Shown piece after piece: positions 1 through 12,800 of a stretch of 64,000 nt of DNA. The number at the start of each line of letters is the position of its first letter. Position 1 is the first letter of the stretch. The translations under genes were made by a program, and so were the position numbers. This DNA is from Paraspadella gotoi (lineage: Eukaryota > Chaetognatha), in the NCBI GenBank assembly GCA_051294375.1, contig CM119267.1, forward strand, positions 25,993,293 through 26,057,292, in the 5' to 3' direction. The notes under the pieces are model-generated. The model saw only the letters and a program-made list of their open reading frames with translations. It was not told the DNA's origin and made no database searches.

Positions 1-152
1 GAAGAATGATTAATAAAATTAAGTAGAAATACACAGGCGAATTAGTATTCATGCCCAATCAAGAAATCATAAAACGGGGTTTTTTTTATCGTGTTCATAA
101 TTTTGAATTTTTTTTATATTCTCTTCCCTCAATATTTCCCTCTATTTTTTAG

Positions 153-468
153 CTACAAAATATGGAAGAATGCGTTTAGCAACGTCGCATTCGGCTTCAC
201 TAACTTGATTGGGTACACGTGGCCCAGAGAGACGAGGGAATTGGCTGCCGAAATTCCACTGGAAGACTTGCTCCTCGAAACGGATGCCCCCTTCATGGTT
301 CCGCGCTGGCCAGTGCCACCGGCTTCGACCCAAAAAGTCTCCTTTCCCGGAATGGCCCTCTGCGTCGCCCAAGCGATCAAAGACCTTCGTTTAGATGGCT
401 CAACGTGCACTCAGATTTTGAAGGCCTCAACCCAAAACGCCCAAAGAATTTACGGACTCACTCTTTGA
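153..468 (+). CDS. TatD-family metal-dependent DNase, last exon (5' part outside window)
   Basis: TatD proteins are TIM-barrel metal hydrolases acting as 3'-5' exonucleases/DNases; the nearest relatives I recognise are the animal TATDN2/TatD-like group. The exon follows a T-rich tract ending in AG at 151-152 and reads to a TGA at 466-468, giving about 104 residues. Visible family features are the block 'FGFTNLIGYTW' followed by 'IPLEDLLLETDAP', in which the Asp of ETDAP is a conserved metal ligand, then the C-terminal 'PGMALCVAQAI' helix and a final '..N..R.Y.L' ending typical of the family. Earlier metal ligands (HxH, E, H) must lie in exons upstream of the window. The stop is 382 bp before the hnRNP L start on the same strand. 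Certain as TatD family; which paralogue is uncertain. Confidence 0.85.
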
Positions 469-850
469 CTCTGATTAAAATTGATTTCAGTGGTGATCTT
501 ATTGATTATAACTCGGGATATCAACTTTTTCTCGCCCGTCTAAGTTGGGGGAAAGGGATTAAAAAAAGAGTTTTTTAACGAAACCAGAAAAATGAAAATC
601 AAAATGACTTGGTCTCACATTTTCGTTAAGAAATTCTAATTTTTCATTCCTTTTCCAAATATTTTTTTCTTGTTAATTATTATAGTCTAGTTTCTGCTCT
701 ATTATTGATTTTGTCAGCTCGATCGGTTGCTAAAGGAAAAAAGAAAATTTTCTTTAAACCAGGTCTTAAAACAGCAACAACAACAAGAACAGCTCTTTTT
801 TACCCCTTCGCTCTTTCGAGTCTCAATCGTGGACGCGGGACAAAGAAATT
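469..850 (+). other. Intergenic: TatD 3' end to hnRNP L 5' end
   Basis: This AT-rich spacer must hold the 3' UTR of the TatD gene and the promoter/5' UTR of the hnRNP L gene. I see no repeat of the families found elsewhere in the window. An ATTAAA-like sequence lies just after the TatD stop. A short open frame from 705 has no recognisable product. Confidence 0.5.
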
Positions 851-3800
851 ATGTCCTTTGCTAACTCTTCTGGTCCCGAAGGACAACAAGGGAATAAACG
901 CCTGCGAGTCGACGACGACGGCAACGCCGTTCCTACAATGGTTCGCCAATCCCCGACGTTCAGTTTTTCATTGGATACAAAAAATTATTCTCTTTTTTTT
1001 TTCCCCGTGGTGTTTTTCCATAGATGGACTTCGAAGAGGAAGACAAATCCCGGAAGCAAGATCGCCGCAACGACGACCACCGCGTCGAGCCTTCTCCCGT
1101 GGTTCACGTTCGATCCCTGCACCCGTCGGTGATTGAGGCAGACCTGTGGGACACTCTCAGCGCCTGGGGCAAGATCAACAACATCTTCATGATGACTCAG
1201 AAGCATCAAGGTGAGCCTCGCTTATCATTTAAAATCTAGATTCGTCTTTCAATGGACAAAAACGAATATCCTTAAGAAAACGTGTTATCAAATAATAGTA
1301 CATGGCCATTGGCCAATGATGTCTCAATTGTTTATATTTTCAGCATTGGTGGAGTTTGAACATTTAAATTCGGCGATGAGTCTCGTTCGGACGGCGAGAA
1401 AGGAAGTGGTCAATATTCGTCAATACCCCACCCTCTTCAATTTCTCTAAGAGTAAGAAGATTGAACTTCCGATTCGTCACAATGAAATCGATCAGAGGCA
1501 AGTCTTTACCATTTATCAATATTAAAAATTATTATTATCCCATTCAAGATTCCAGTAATTTGCCTGAACTGAATTGAAGGCACTGTTGCTGCTACTTTTT
1601 GTTTGTTTTTTAGCACTTTATTTTTTTCAGGCGTGGGGAAGAAAAAGAACACAACGTTTTGTTATTCACCATCAGGAAACCCATGTACCCCATCACTGTG
1701 GTGAGAGATTTGTTCAATGATTAGTTAATTTAAAGTTGTTGGTAGATTTTAATTGTATCAGATTAATTTGTTTTAATTCTAGGATGTGATGCACACGATT
1801 TGTAAATCATTTGGTCGAATCCTGCGCATCGTCGTTTTCCGTAAATCTGTCCTTCAGTCTATGGTTGAGTTTGAAGAAGTGAAAGCCGCCGTCGCTGCCC
1901 TCAAAGAACTCAATGGCGCCGACATCTACTCGGGATGTTGCACCCTCAAAGTCGAATACGCCAAGGTAAGTTCTTGTTGCCTTTTCGTTTTGATACTGTG
2001 AGTCAAAATTTATCCTGTAAGAATCTATTTATTGTGGCAGCAAGACTTAAAGCTGCCTCACTGCTGTCCGTCCTCAGCCTCGTCTCAATGGCTGAGCAGG
2101 CTAAATCATCTCATTCCATCCGTGCGTCCCGGGTTCAATCCCCGGGTATCCCGGTTCTGGCTTAAATGTGACGGTGCCGGTATAAACATGCCAGTGACAG
2201 GAGGCGGTCACTGAGGGTCCGCAGCCCCTATGCCAGTTGGTGAGATACCCCGCGCCCCGGGTATCACAGGCTATCCTCCCGTTGCCATATTATATTTTTT
2301 TATATTTTTAGCAACTGACGCTGAATGTGATTCGAAACGATTCTGAGACTTGGGACTTCACCGTCTCCGACCGAGGTAAGACGCGACACCCACCGCCTCT
2401 GACTTTAGTTGAAATAGAAAGATCGCATCCTTCCCCCCCCCCCAACCTTCACTGAGCAAAATCCTTTTAGCACCCAATCCTTATCTCGCTAGCTTTTCAT
2501 TCCTTCCATTTTTGCTTTTCGTTCATTCACCGTTCATTTCTCATTCATCACTGACGCATTACTCAGTTCACCGATCGTGGTCAATTTGCGCATGTCTCTT
2601 TATTAAGAATTTCGCCTTTGCTTTGGTTATTTTTCCCCAATTCACTTTTTTTTGTGGCCGCTGTCTTCGCGCTAGGGTGTGTTTCATGAACAAAAGATGT
2701 CGGTTAGAGCATAAGACAAACTTGATTATGATAAAACAGTTAATTGTGGGATTTTTTATTTTTTAATTTTTAATTTTATTTTTAATTTTTGCCAAATATT
2801 TCGATTTACATTGATAAATGATTTTTCAATGCAGTCCAAATGTGAAAAGTAAATGGTGTAAGTCTAAGGGAATCAGAGATAGAGAGAGAGTGAGGGCAAA
2901 ATTCAAAAGGAATTCTGGGGACAAAAGAAAAATAAAGGGCTAAGCCCTGGCTCCTCCCTCCACCATGAATCTCAAATGGGCTTTTTCATATTTTTTAGGA
3001 GCGGGTTCCATGCATCGGTCTTGACAGTTGCCGTAGTCCTCGTTCAGTTCTTTTCCAGGACCGCAGTCTATGAGGCGAATCCATAAGGATTCTTCCACTT
3101 TAAGATGGTGGTCGAGGCGCTTGAATGTGCGATAGGATCGTCGGCATCCAATCAAAGGGCTCTGAGCATTTTTTGCAATGTTGGGTAATGCCCGAATGCC
3201 TTCAATCTTTTTTTTCCATTACCTTCTGATGTTCAGATGTTCAAACTACGAAAGTTTTGACTTATATCACTAATGTAAATGGCTGATGGGGAGCATGAGC
3301 ATTTGAAGACATAGATTCCTTTCCCTTTTTCTGGAGGAAGTTTTGTGCGATTTTTAGGCTAAGCCCTTTATTTTTCTTTTGTCCTCTGTTTATCCTTATA
3401 ATTTTTTTTAAATTTTGCCCTCTCCCTCTCTGATTCCCTTTGACTTTTACACCTTTTATTTTTCACATTTGGACTGCCTTGAAAAATTATTTATCAATGT
3501 AAATCGAAATATTTGCAAAAATTAAAAAACCGCACTTGTAAATCCCACAATAAACTGTCTTATCTTAATATACCTCACCTGTGCATACATGGTGACAATT
3601 TTACAAGCGCCGGTAAAAAAGCGCTGTCATTTGCAAACCAGTGGTTATTTCATTGATTTAAAAAATTAGTTGAGTAGAAAATATTAAAGTCATTTATGTG
3701 TTCAAATTTTATATTGATCAGTTAAGATATGCCTTAACAATGAGTGGAGAAAGTTGGCTTGTAAAATTGGGTTTCATTTTCCAACTCACTGTTTTTAAAT

Positions 3801-6800
3801 TCTTTTTTTTTCAACTTTTAGCACTTTTTTAAACAAAGTATTTATTAAAATATTAACAATATTAATATTCTCAGAAAGCCCTTAAATAAATGAAGAGAAT
3901 GATATACTTACGAAAGCTTTAACATAAAAATTAAGCTGCCCAGCCTTGGTTCAATTAAGAGAGTCAAAAGTTATTTAAAATTTTAAATCTTTTTTTAAAA
4001 TATATGACCTGTATAAATTATTATAACATAAAATATTTTTATTTATTTAAGTATCATGAAAGAGCCTGAAAAAAAGAGATTTAAGATAGCCAATCATAAT
4101 TTAATAAAAATCCTAAATTTACCCTCCAGCTATTGATTTTTGGAAAGATGTCTTGTTTTTGAATATCCTAATTAAATTAAAGCTGGGCCGGTTAAAATTT
4201 ATACTACAGTATTTGTAAGTATGTCATTCTCTTTAGATTTGAATGGGCTTTCAGAAGATAATAATATTAATATTATTTTATTTCAAATTTCTTCAGAAAA
4301 CTTACTGAAAGTAAAAGAAAAAAATTGAATCTAAAAAAAGTGAGTTGGAAAATGAAACCCGATTTTACAATCCAACTTTCTCCACTCATTGTCAAGGCAT
4401 ATCTTAACTGATCAATATAAAATTTGAACACATAATTGATTTTAATATTTTCTTCTCAACTAATTTTTTAAATCAATGAAATAACCACTGGTTTGCAAAT
4501 GACAGCGTTTTTTTATCGGCGCTTATAAAATTGTCACCATGTATGATGTCTCTTCAAAATTTAAAACTTGACTTTTAAATTAACTTTTTAGTTTTCATGT
4601 TTTGCAGCCGGTTTAGGTTTATACGGCTGGATTATGCATTGGCGTTGTTAAAAATAGTAAAATATAAAAAAGGTAAAAATTGAAAAGATCCTAATGATCC
4701 TAGATATCTGCGAATAGGACGATTGATACTAAGATTTGAATTTTAAGCTAAAATTACAAATAGGTATATAGGCTAAACGAAAAACTACCTAAATCACCCA
4801 CTTTCGCGCACTACTTGTCATTTTTGACGGGTTCTTGAGCGTTACTCCATCGCACTCTTTTTTCGCAATCATTGCAAATAGCAGGTTTCGATTCCTTCGA
4901 AGCATCGCCTTGCAATTAATATCAAAAATAACTCAACATTCATTGGTTCATGCAGAATGATAAAATCATAGAATCGAAAGTATGATAAATAGTCGATCCC
5001 TTTCTTTAAGACATTTGATTGAAGATGATTTTATTTCTCTTCAAAATCTTCTGAGTTGTGCCAATTTTATTCGTACGATTTCCTACGAAAACACATTTAG
5101 ACTTTAGTCAAAAACTGCATTAAAGCCGAACTCTCAAGAAGCATAAAATTATCAATGCAAACTCGTCCGAACCGTGCATCCTCTATCTCGACCTTTCCTC
5201 AGCATCAACGCAGATCTCCACCGCATCAATGCAGCAGTCTCCAGCATATTTATCCTTCAGTGAGCAGTCATTTACTTGCGCAGTCACAGTCTCGTCCGTA
5301 AGAGGGAGAAATTTCAAATTTAGATTTGAGATGAAGAAGCAAAACTAATTTCCTTTTTCTTCGCGTTTTTATCGCCCAAAACTGAAAGATGACGGGCAAA
5401 TGGCCAAAGAAATTCTCCTTTCAACACCACCGCGCAATGGGCGCTTCGGGCTCTTTCGATCCTTTGGGTATTTAATATGGAAACCTGGACGACGGTAACT
5501 ATGCTGAGTATGAGGTGGGTCTTGAATTGAGCGGATACAAGCTTTCAACTACGTCATTCGTTATCCAGGTGACTTAGGTTTTACGTCGATACTTTGTTAA
5601 ATATCAGCAGACTCACCATTGATATTTAAATCATACTTCTTTCCTTCCCTCGGCTAACTCTTTTTCTATTCCTATTAATATTTTTCTCGTCCCGTTTTTC
5701 ATCCATATAATATTTTTCTTCCATATTTTTCTTTCCCTGTTCCCCGTTTCCATTACCTCGTCTCCTATTTTTTTTTTCAGAAGCGTCTCGATCCAAACCT
5801 CTCCTGGCTTCGCCCAATGCGGGACCCCCTCGCCTCTATGATGATTCTGACCGTCGAGGAGGCGGATTCGGCGCCGGAGCGGAGACGGGATTCGGCAACG
5901 GGTTCCCCCGCGACCGCGACGACTTCGGCCACCCGGGCGGCGCGGCCGGCGGCGCTCATCACGGTCGGGGCGCCGAATTCGGGGATCGGAGGGGAGGAGG
6001 GAGAATGGACGACGAGAAAGGGAGCGCCTACTCTGGATACGGAGGACGAATGAGCATGGACTTCGAGGCCGGGGTGAGCCTCATCAATTTTGGCTTCAAC
6101 TTATAAATAGAACAGAGTGACGCTTGAACAAGTACCATGATGGAAAAAAAAAGTGTCGCAGTTTGGAAAAGCCGGTTAATTTTATTGTCAAATATATTTT
6201 TTGGCTAATAAATAAGTTTTAATAGATAATATGACCTCCCTAAGATGGAATAAAATGATTATTTTTCAACAGTATTAAATTATTCAATGCATTCAATACC
6301 TTCGCAAAAGAGGTTGTCTCTAACTGTTTTTACTTTTTTTTTATTTTCATATTATTGTTAAAATTATATCTCTGACATAATATTTTTTATCAGATTTAGG
6401 GTAAAAAATGGTCTTTAGCAAGCAGTGAAAAAGATTGATCCTATATAAAGTAAACCAGGCTTAGAGTTTGTCTGCTGCATAATGTGATAATTCATTGTCT
6501 TTCACTTTAGTAAAATCTTTATTTTTTTATTTTTGGAGTTGATTCTGATAATACATCCAAAGGTAAATGAAAATGATAACTTTGCTTACAGAAAAGTTAC
6601 TCGGAACCTTATAACTTTTATTGATTATTTACAATTTAAAAATAATATTCTGTAACATCTACAGCATCAATGTATTTTTAATATTTTTTTTTATATATGA
6701 ATTAAGATTCATTCCATTTGATATGAGATTAAGAAAAGGCAGGGATTTTTAATAGTATTGGTTAAACTCAAAAAGTAATTCAAAAGAACCGGAAATGAGT

Positions 6801-9800
6801 ACAGTACCGGAAACCTAGAATGTCGTAAATCTGTACATGGAATAACTTTTCCATTTATAGGATAAATGGCTTTAGGATTTTATAGGAAGTTGTCTGGATG
6901 TCTGGCTATTGCCCATTTTAGCAATTTTTCAAATAAATAATACTAAACCACTTAAAAATTGGGTAAATTTTTTTTTTTTAAACTTGCATAGCTCTAATAT
7001 ATTTTGAAATTTTTTCTTAAAATTTTGCTAACTTGTACTCAAGAGGGTTTGTAAACTTCTGTAGAAATATTGTTACAATAAAAAAAATTTTGCCATATTT
7101 ATCAGTGCTGATATTTTAGATGGGTCATTTTTTTCAATGATGCATAACTTCCTTATTTGTGAATATTATGGTTTTAAATTTTAAAAATAGGTGGGCCTTG
7201 GGTAGTCCTACATTAAATATAAATTTAAGTCATTTTAAAAAACCTTTTGGCACAGGTCAAAATTTTTTTTACAAAATTAAATTGTCAATACTGCTAAAAA
7301 TATTATTGCAAATATTGTCATTCTTTGCCTATAAATAAGTTAAAACATATTCAAAATAACCATAAAGCAAAAAATATTTCTCAACATTTTTAAAAACTTA
7401 TTTGCATATTGTTGCATTTTATAAATTTTTCAATTTTTTTACCTAAAAGTAATTAATTTTTTAAAATTTTTGGTTTGATGATGATCAAACCTTTACAAAT
7501 ATACCATCAAACCTAATTTTTAATAAATTTTAAATATTTTTCATATTTAATTTTTATAAGCATTCTGCTAACTTTTTCAATGTGGGCATCATTGAAGAGA
7601 GGGCAACCCGAGGATTCTAAATATATAATTTTTTTACCAAATTTAATGTCTCAAAGCTGAGATAATTCTTTCCAAAGTGCTCAAAAATAGAAAAAACATT
7701 ACTTTTTAAACCCTAATAAAAAATGGGAGTATTATAGTTTTGTTTCAATATTGGCAATTAGGTCAAGAATTGTTCATATTTTGTGGTAGTGAAATGTCAA
7801 GGGAATAAAAGAAATATTATAGTAGATTCCTCAATCGATTTTTAAATTTGGCAGAACATTTTACTTTTTTTTAACAAGTTTTTAGAGTACGCTAAACGTT
7901 TTTCTGATTACACAAAATAGAATTTGAGAAATAAGAAATTTATAGTACCAATAGTTGGTGTTATGTTTCAAATAGAAGGGAAAAAAACCTAGTTTAAAAA
8001 TTTGATCTGGAACGGGGGTAACTAAGACTTACCAATGGCATCGTCCATGCTAATCGTTCATTCAAATAATTTTTTTTATTTAATACATTTGAAAGAGAAA
8101 AAAAGAAAATTTGGAATTCTGGTTTTCTTTACTAAAAAATTTTGCAGAACAACCTATTTGAAAGGGTTGATTGACTGACTTAATGATTGAATTTTTTGGG
8201 TTTATTTACTGCCCCCATTACCCAAGACATAAAAGGTCATGATTGTCAAGTCAGGATGTCCAGATTATTTGTACCTTTAATACCACCTACATTCCGATTT
8301 TTTTTTTCCCTTTTAAATGTATTAAATAAAAATAATTATTTGAAAGAACGTGTTAGAGGGGGATTGTTGTGGACGATTGGCATGGACGATGCCATTGGTA
8401 CACCTAAGTTACCCCTATTCCAGATCAATTTTTTAAACGAGGTTTTTTTTCCATTTATTTAAAACATAATACCAACGATTGGTACTATTAATTTCTTATT
8501 TCTTAAATTCTATTTTGTGTAATCAGAGAAACATTCAGCATACTGTAAAAATTTAGTAAAAAAGAGTAAAGTTTTTTTGCCAAATTTACAAATCGATTGA
8601 GCAATCATTATAATATTTTTTTTATTCCCTGGACATGTCACTACCACAAAATATGAACAACTCTTGACCTAATTACCAAGTATTGAAACAAAACTAACTT
8701 AGTTGCATTTTTTATTAAGGTTTAAAAAGTAGTGTTTTTTTTCAATTTTTGAGCACTTTGGCATGGATTTTCTCAACTTTGAACAAATAAATTTAAAAAA
8801 AAAATTAAATATTTGGAATCCCTAGGTTGCCCTCTATTCAATGCTGCCAAATTTGTTTATGATTTGTAAAATGTTAAATAAATTAACATTTTTTAGCAAT
8901 ATTTAAAACAGGGTTGTGGAGCTGGCCATTTTTTCTCCAGCTCCAGCTCCAACTCCAGCTCCGGCCAAAAAATTTTTTCAGCTCCAGCTCCAACTCCGAC
9001 TCCATCCAATATTTTTTTCCAGCTCCAACTCCAGCTCCAGCTCCAATAAAAATTTTGAGACAGCTCCAGCTCCAGATCCCGCTCCCAGCTCCGACCCTTT
9101 AATGTTTAATGTTGCTTGTATTTAAATCAGTACTAATTTTATTAATTTACTTATTTATAACTTATTTATTTGCTTATATTTAAATAAATATTAATTTTAT
9201 TAATTCATGTATGAAATAATTTGATAATTTATTTATTAATAATAATTATGTATTTTTTAATTTTTAATTTCTTAAATTTTTTAATGTAGACAATGAGTAT
9301 AAAAGAGTATAAGAAAGTAAAAGATAAACATTTATACCCCACATAATTAATAGTTNNNNNNNNNNNNNNNNNNNNNNNNNNNNNNNNNNNNNNNNNNNNN
9401 NNNNNNNNNNNNNNNNNNNNNNNNNNNNNNNNNNNNNNNNNNNNNNNNNNNNNNNNNNNNNNNNNNNNNNNNNNNNNNNNNNNNNNNNNNNNNNNNNNNN
9501 NNNNNNNNNNNNNNNNNNNNNNNNNNNNNNNNNNNNNNNNNNNNNNNNNNNNNNNNNNNNNNNNNNNNNNNNNNNNNNNNNNNNNNGCATTGAATTTTGT
9601 GTCATGTGATCACCTTTTAAGGTGATAATGAAAAGTAGGATACTTATGCCCGTTAAAGATCTTTACCTTTACCTTACCTTCCCAGTTACCTTCCTTCCTA
9701 GTATAAACTGACAAATTGAGCCTTTTTAACATAAGTGGTACAGACTAACGGACAGACATACCGACCAACTGACCGACCGACATGAAAGGCGGCTACAGTT

Positions 9801-12800
9801 AGAGGAAGGGGAAGGTCTCCTTCCCAATGCCAAGGAACCAAGGACAAACTTTAGCCCGCAAGAAGAGGGCAGCCGGCAGTAACCCAAGGCATTTTTCCAA
9901 AAGGATCTTTGCCCGACCCTAATATGACGAGGTCCTTAAGTCTGGGAACTCAAGATCCAAATGACCTATGACATGCCAATGATCCGGTCACATCGTCACC
10001 GCCTTTCCTTTGTCCAGAAGCGGGGGGCCAGCTCTTTCTTCTTATTTTTTACTAATCTTTTCTCTTTAATGTAGTTTATTGTTACCTTTACAATTTATTA
10101 TTTAAAATGTTAATGTTTGCAAACTTCTCTTTCACTCTCCCTCACTCTTTTGTACTTATTCTTAATCTGTCCTTAACCTGCCACTGTCTTTTTCTTCACA
10201 TATATTATGTCAGAATATCGAATTATGATAAATTATGCCAAAAAAAACGATGTCCGTCCGTCTGTCTGTCTATTCGTCCGTCCGTCCCACCTTAGCAAAT
10301 TGGATTTGATTTGAATGAAATTTTGTATGTGTGCAGGGAAGTGTGTGATTGAGCTAGATATGAAGTTTCGATGGAATCGTGCGAGTTGAAAAGAGTTTAA
10401 ATGGAAAAAAAAAAAATATATTTCATTATTTGAACGCCAATTACTCATGAGTGGATGGGACGATTGACTAGAAATTTTGTATGTGGGTAGGAAAGTGTGT
10501 GATTAAGCAGGAATTCAAGTTTCGATGGAATCGTCTGTGGAAATGAGTTAAATGGAAAAAACAAAAAACCTGTTTCACTAATTGATTATGCTTCTTTTTA
10601 TTTTATATTAAATGTAAATGCAAGATGTATTAATTAATCAAATAATTAATCAGTTGATTAATAAATTAGTTAATTAATCAATAATTAATTAATCAGTCAA
10701 TTAATCATTAATTAATTCAATATAATCAATTAATTATTTATCTATTATTAATAATTATTCAATCTGGCAAATACAACATTTCGTATCAAATTAATTAATT
10801 TATTAATTAACTACCGCTAATGATCGTGCGAGTGGAAATGAGTTTAAATGAAAAAAAACAAAAGTCATATTTACTTGAAGAATTTTTACTTATATTTACT
10901 CATAATTATTATATTTGTTAAAAATTGGATAAATAAATGAAATAAAATTTTGTGTGTGGGTAGTAAACTATGAGATTAAGCTGGATATAAGTTTTTGATG
11001 GAATCGTTGGAGTGAAAAGAGATAAAAACAAAAACCAAAAGAAACATTTTTGTCAAATTTAAAAGTTTCTCTCTATCTCTCTCCGATTGATTAAATTATT
11101 GATGACCAAATTATGCCAATTGACCAAATTTTGTTGCAGTTAAGAAAATTATTTCAATTGACCAAATTATGCCGTTTGACTAAATTAAAACAATTGACCA
11201 AATTACGACAATTTACACAAATTATGCCAGTTGACCAAAATTATGCCAATTGTCCAAAAATGCCAGTTGATCAAAATTATGCCAGATGACCAAATTATAT
11301 CAATTGACAAAATTATGTCAGTTTATTTAATTAAGCAAGTTGATTAAATTATGAAAGTTGACCAAATTATGCAACTTGGTATTGGCACAGCTACTGGTAA
11401 TGATTAAGAAGTCTGTTATGATTTGTTATAATCACAAATTGAGAGTCAGAAAAAGTACCATGATTTATCATCGGATTAGCTTATTACCGCCTAATTATCG
11501 TAGGCAGATCCGACATTGTTTGCTCAAACTTGTTTCTTTCTAAGAATGATTATATATTTTGAAAAAGAAATGTGGTTAGCAAAGGTAACAAACAAAATTG
11601 TTTTACGAATTTACTCAACCATTCATTTCAATCATAAAGTTTTTTAAATTAAAATATAACGATGAACATTTGAAATAGAAGAGGGAATGGTGATGTTGGC
11701 AGATTGAATAAACAGCGTTAGAACAGAGAAAAAATGGAAAATAAATCCTTAAAAATATTTTAAGTTTCTTAAATTAAGGTGTTCAAGTTGTTGTTCAGGT
11801 ATAATAAAGTTGAATTGATTCATTATATTTTTTATAATACTTTGAATCAAATTGCGTTAAACTATCTTAATTAATGGTCACTGTCATCAAATAGTTGAAA
11901 ATATTTGAAAAAATTAATATTATTTTTCATTTTTATAAATTTTATTATTTCCAAAAATTTTCTTGGAGCTGGAGTTGGACCTTTTTTTGCCCGCTCCGAC
12001 TCCAGCTCCAGCTCCGGCCAAGATAAAATCTCAGCTCCAGCTCCAGCTCCCGCTCCGGTAAGAAAATAAATTCAGCTCCAGCTCCAGCTCCGGCCAAATA
12101 TGCCAGCTCCTTGAGCTCCGACTCCAGCTCCAGCTCCACATCCCTGATTTAAAAATTAATAAAAATATTTAGAATATATTCAAATTTAGCTATGATGTTA
12201 TTTTTTAAAGCGTTATATTATATATTACTTGTGTGTCAAAAACTAATAAAAAAAATTTATTTAAAGTAAAAAATTTTAAAAATTTTAAAAATCTATCAAT
12301 ATGCAAATAAGTTTTTAAAAACATAAAGAAAAATTTTTTACTTCAGGGTTATAAAAAGCATGCTTTTACTGATTTAAAACGAAAAAATTATATCATTTGC
12401 TGTCATACTTTTGGAATAATAACCAATTGAATTTAGTAAAAAAAATTTTGACCTGTGCCAAAATGTAGTAGGGGTAGCCCCACTCAATGGGGTGAGTCAA
12501 AAAATTTTGAATAATTACAAACGAAAATTTATACATTTTGAAGTATACTTTCAATGGACAAAACATTTCTTCTGTGGCTCTATACCCAAATAATTAATTT
12601 TTTAATATTTATTTATAAATAGGAAAGGCTAAAAATTTTTTTGATAATTTTTAAATTTTAAGACCAGATTCAGATAGCTCATAAAAAATTGTCTACACAA
12701 AGTATAATTCTTTTTTAAATATTTTCATGATAAGCAAGTCAAAAATAAGAAAAACCGTAATAAATCATCATCATCATCATCTTTCGATGATTTTATCAGT

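Noticed and set aside
5390-5570. Possible extra hnRNP L exon
   Set aside because: Each reading frame has stops or no acceptor, and the exons on either side already join in phase.
9264-9605. 113-residue frame on the minus strand
   Set aside because: Most of it is the N gap.
11095-11375. Regular short repeats resembling a CRISPR array
   Set aside because: Units are contiguous 18-19-bp tandem repeats without spacers, in an animal genome; a minisatellite.
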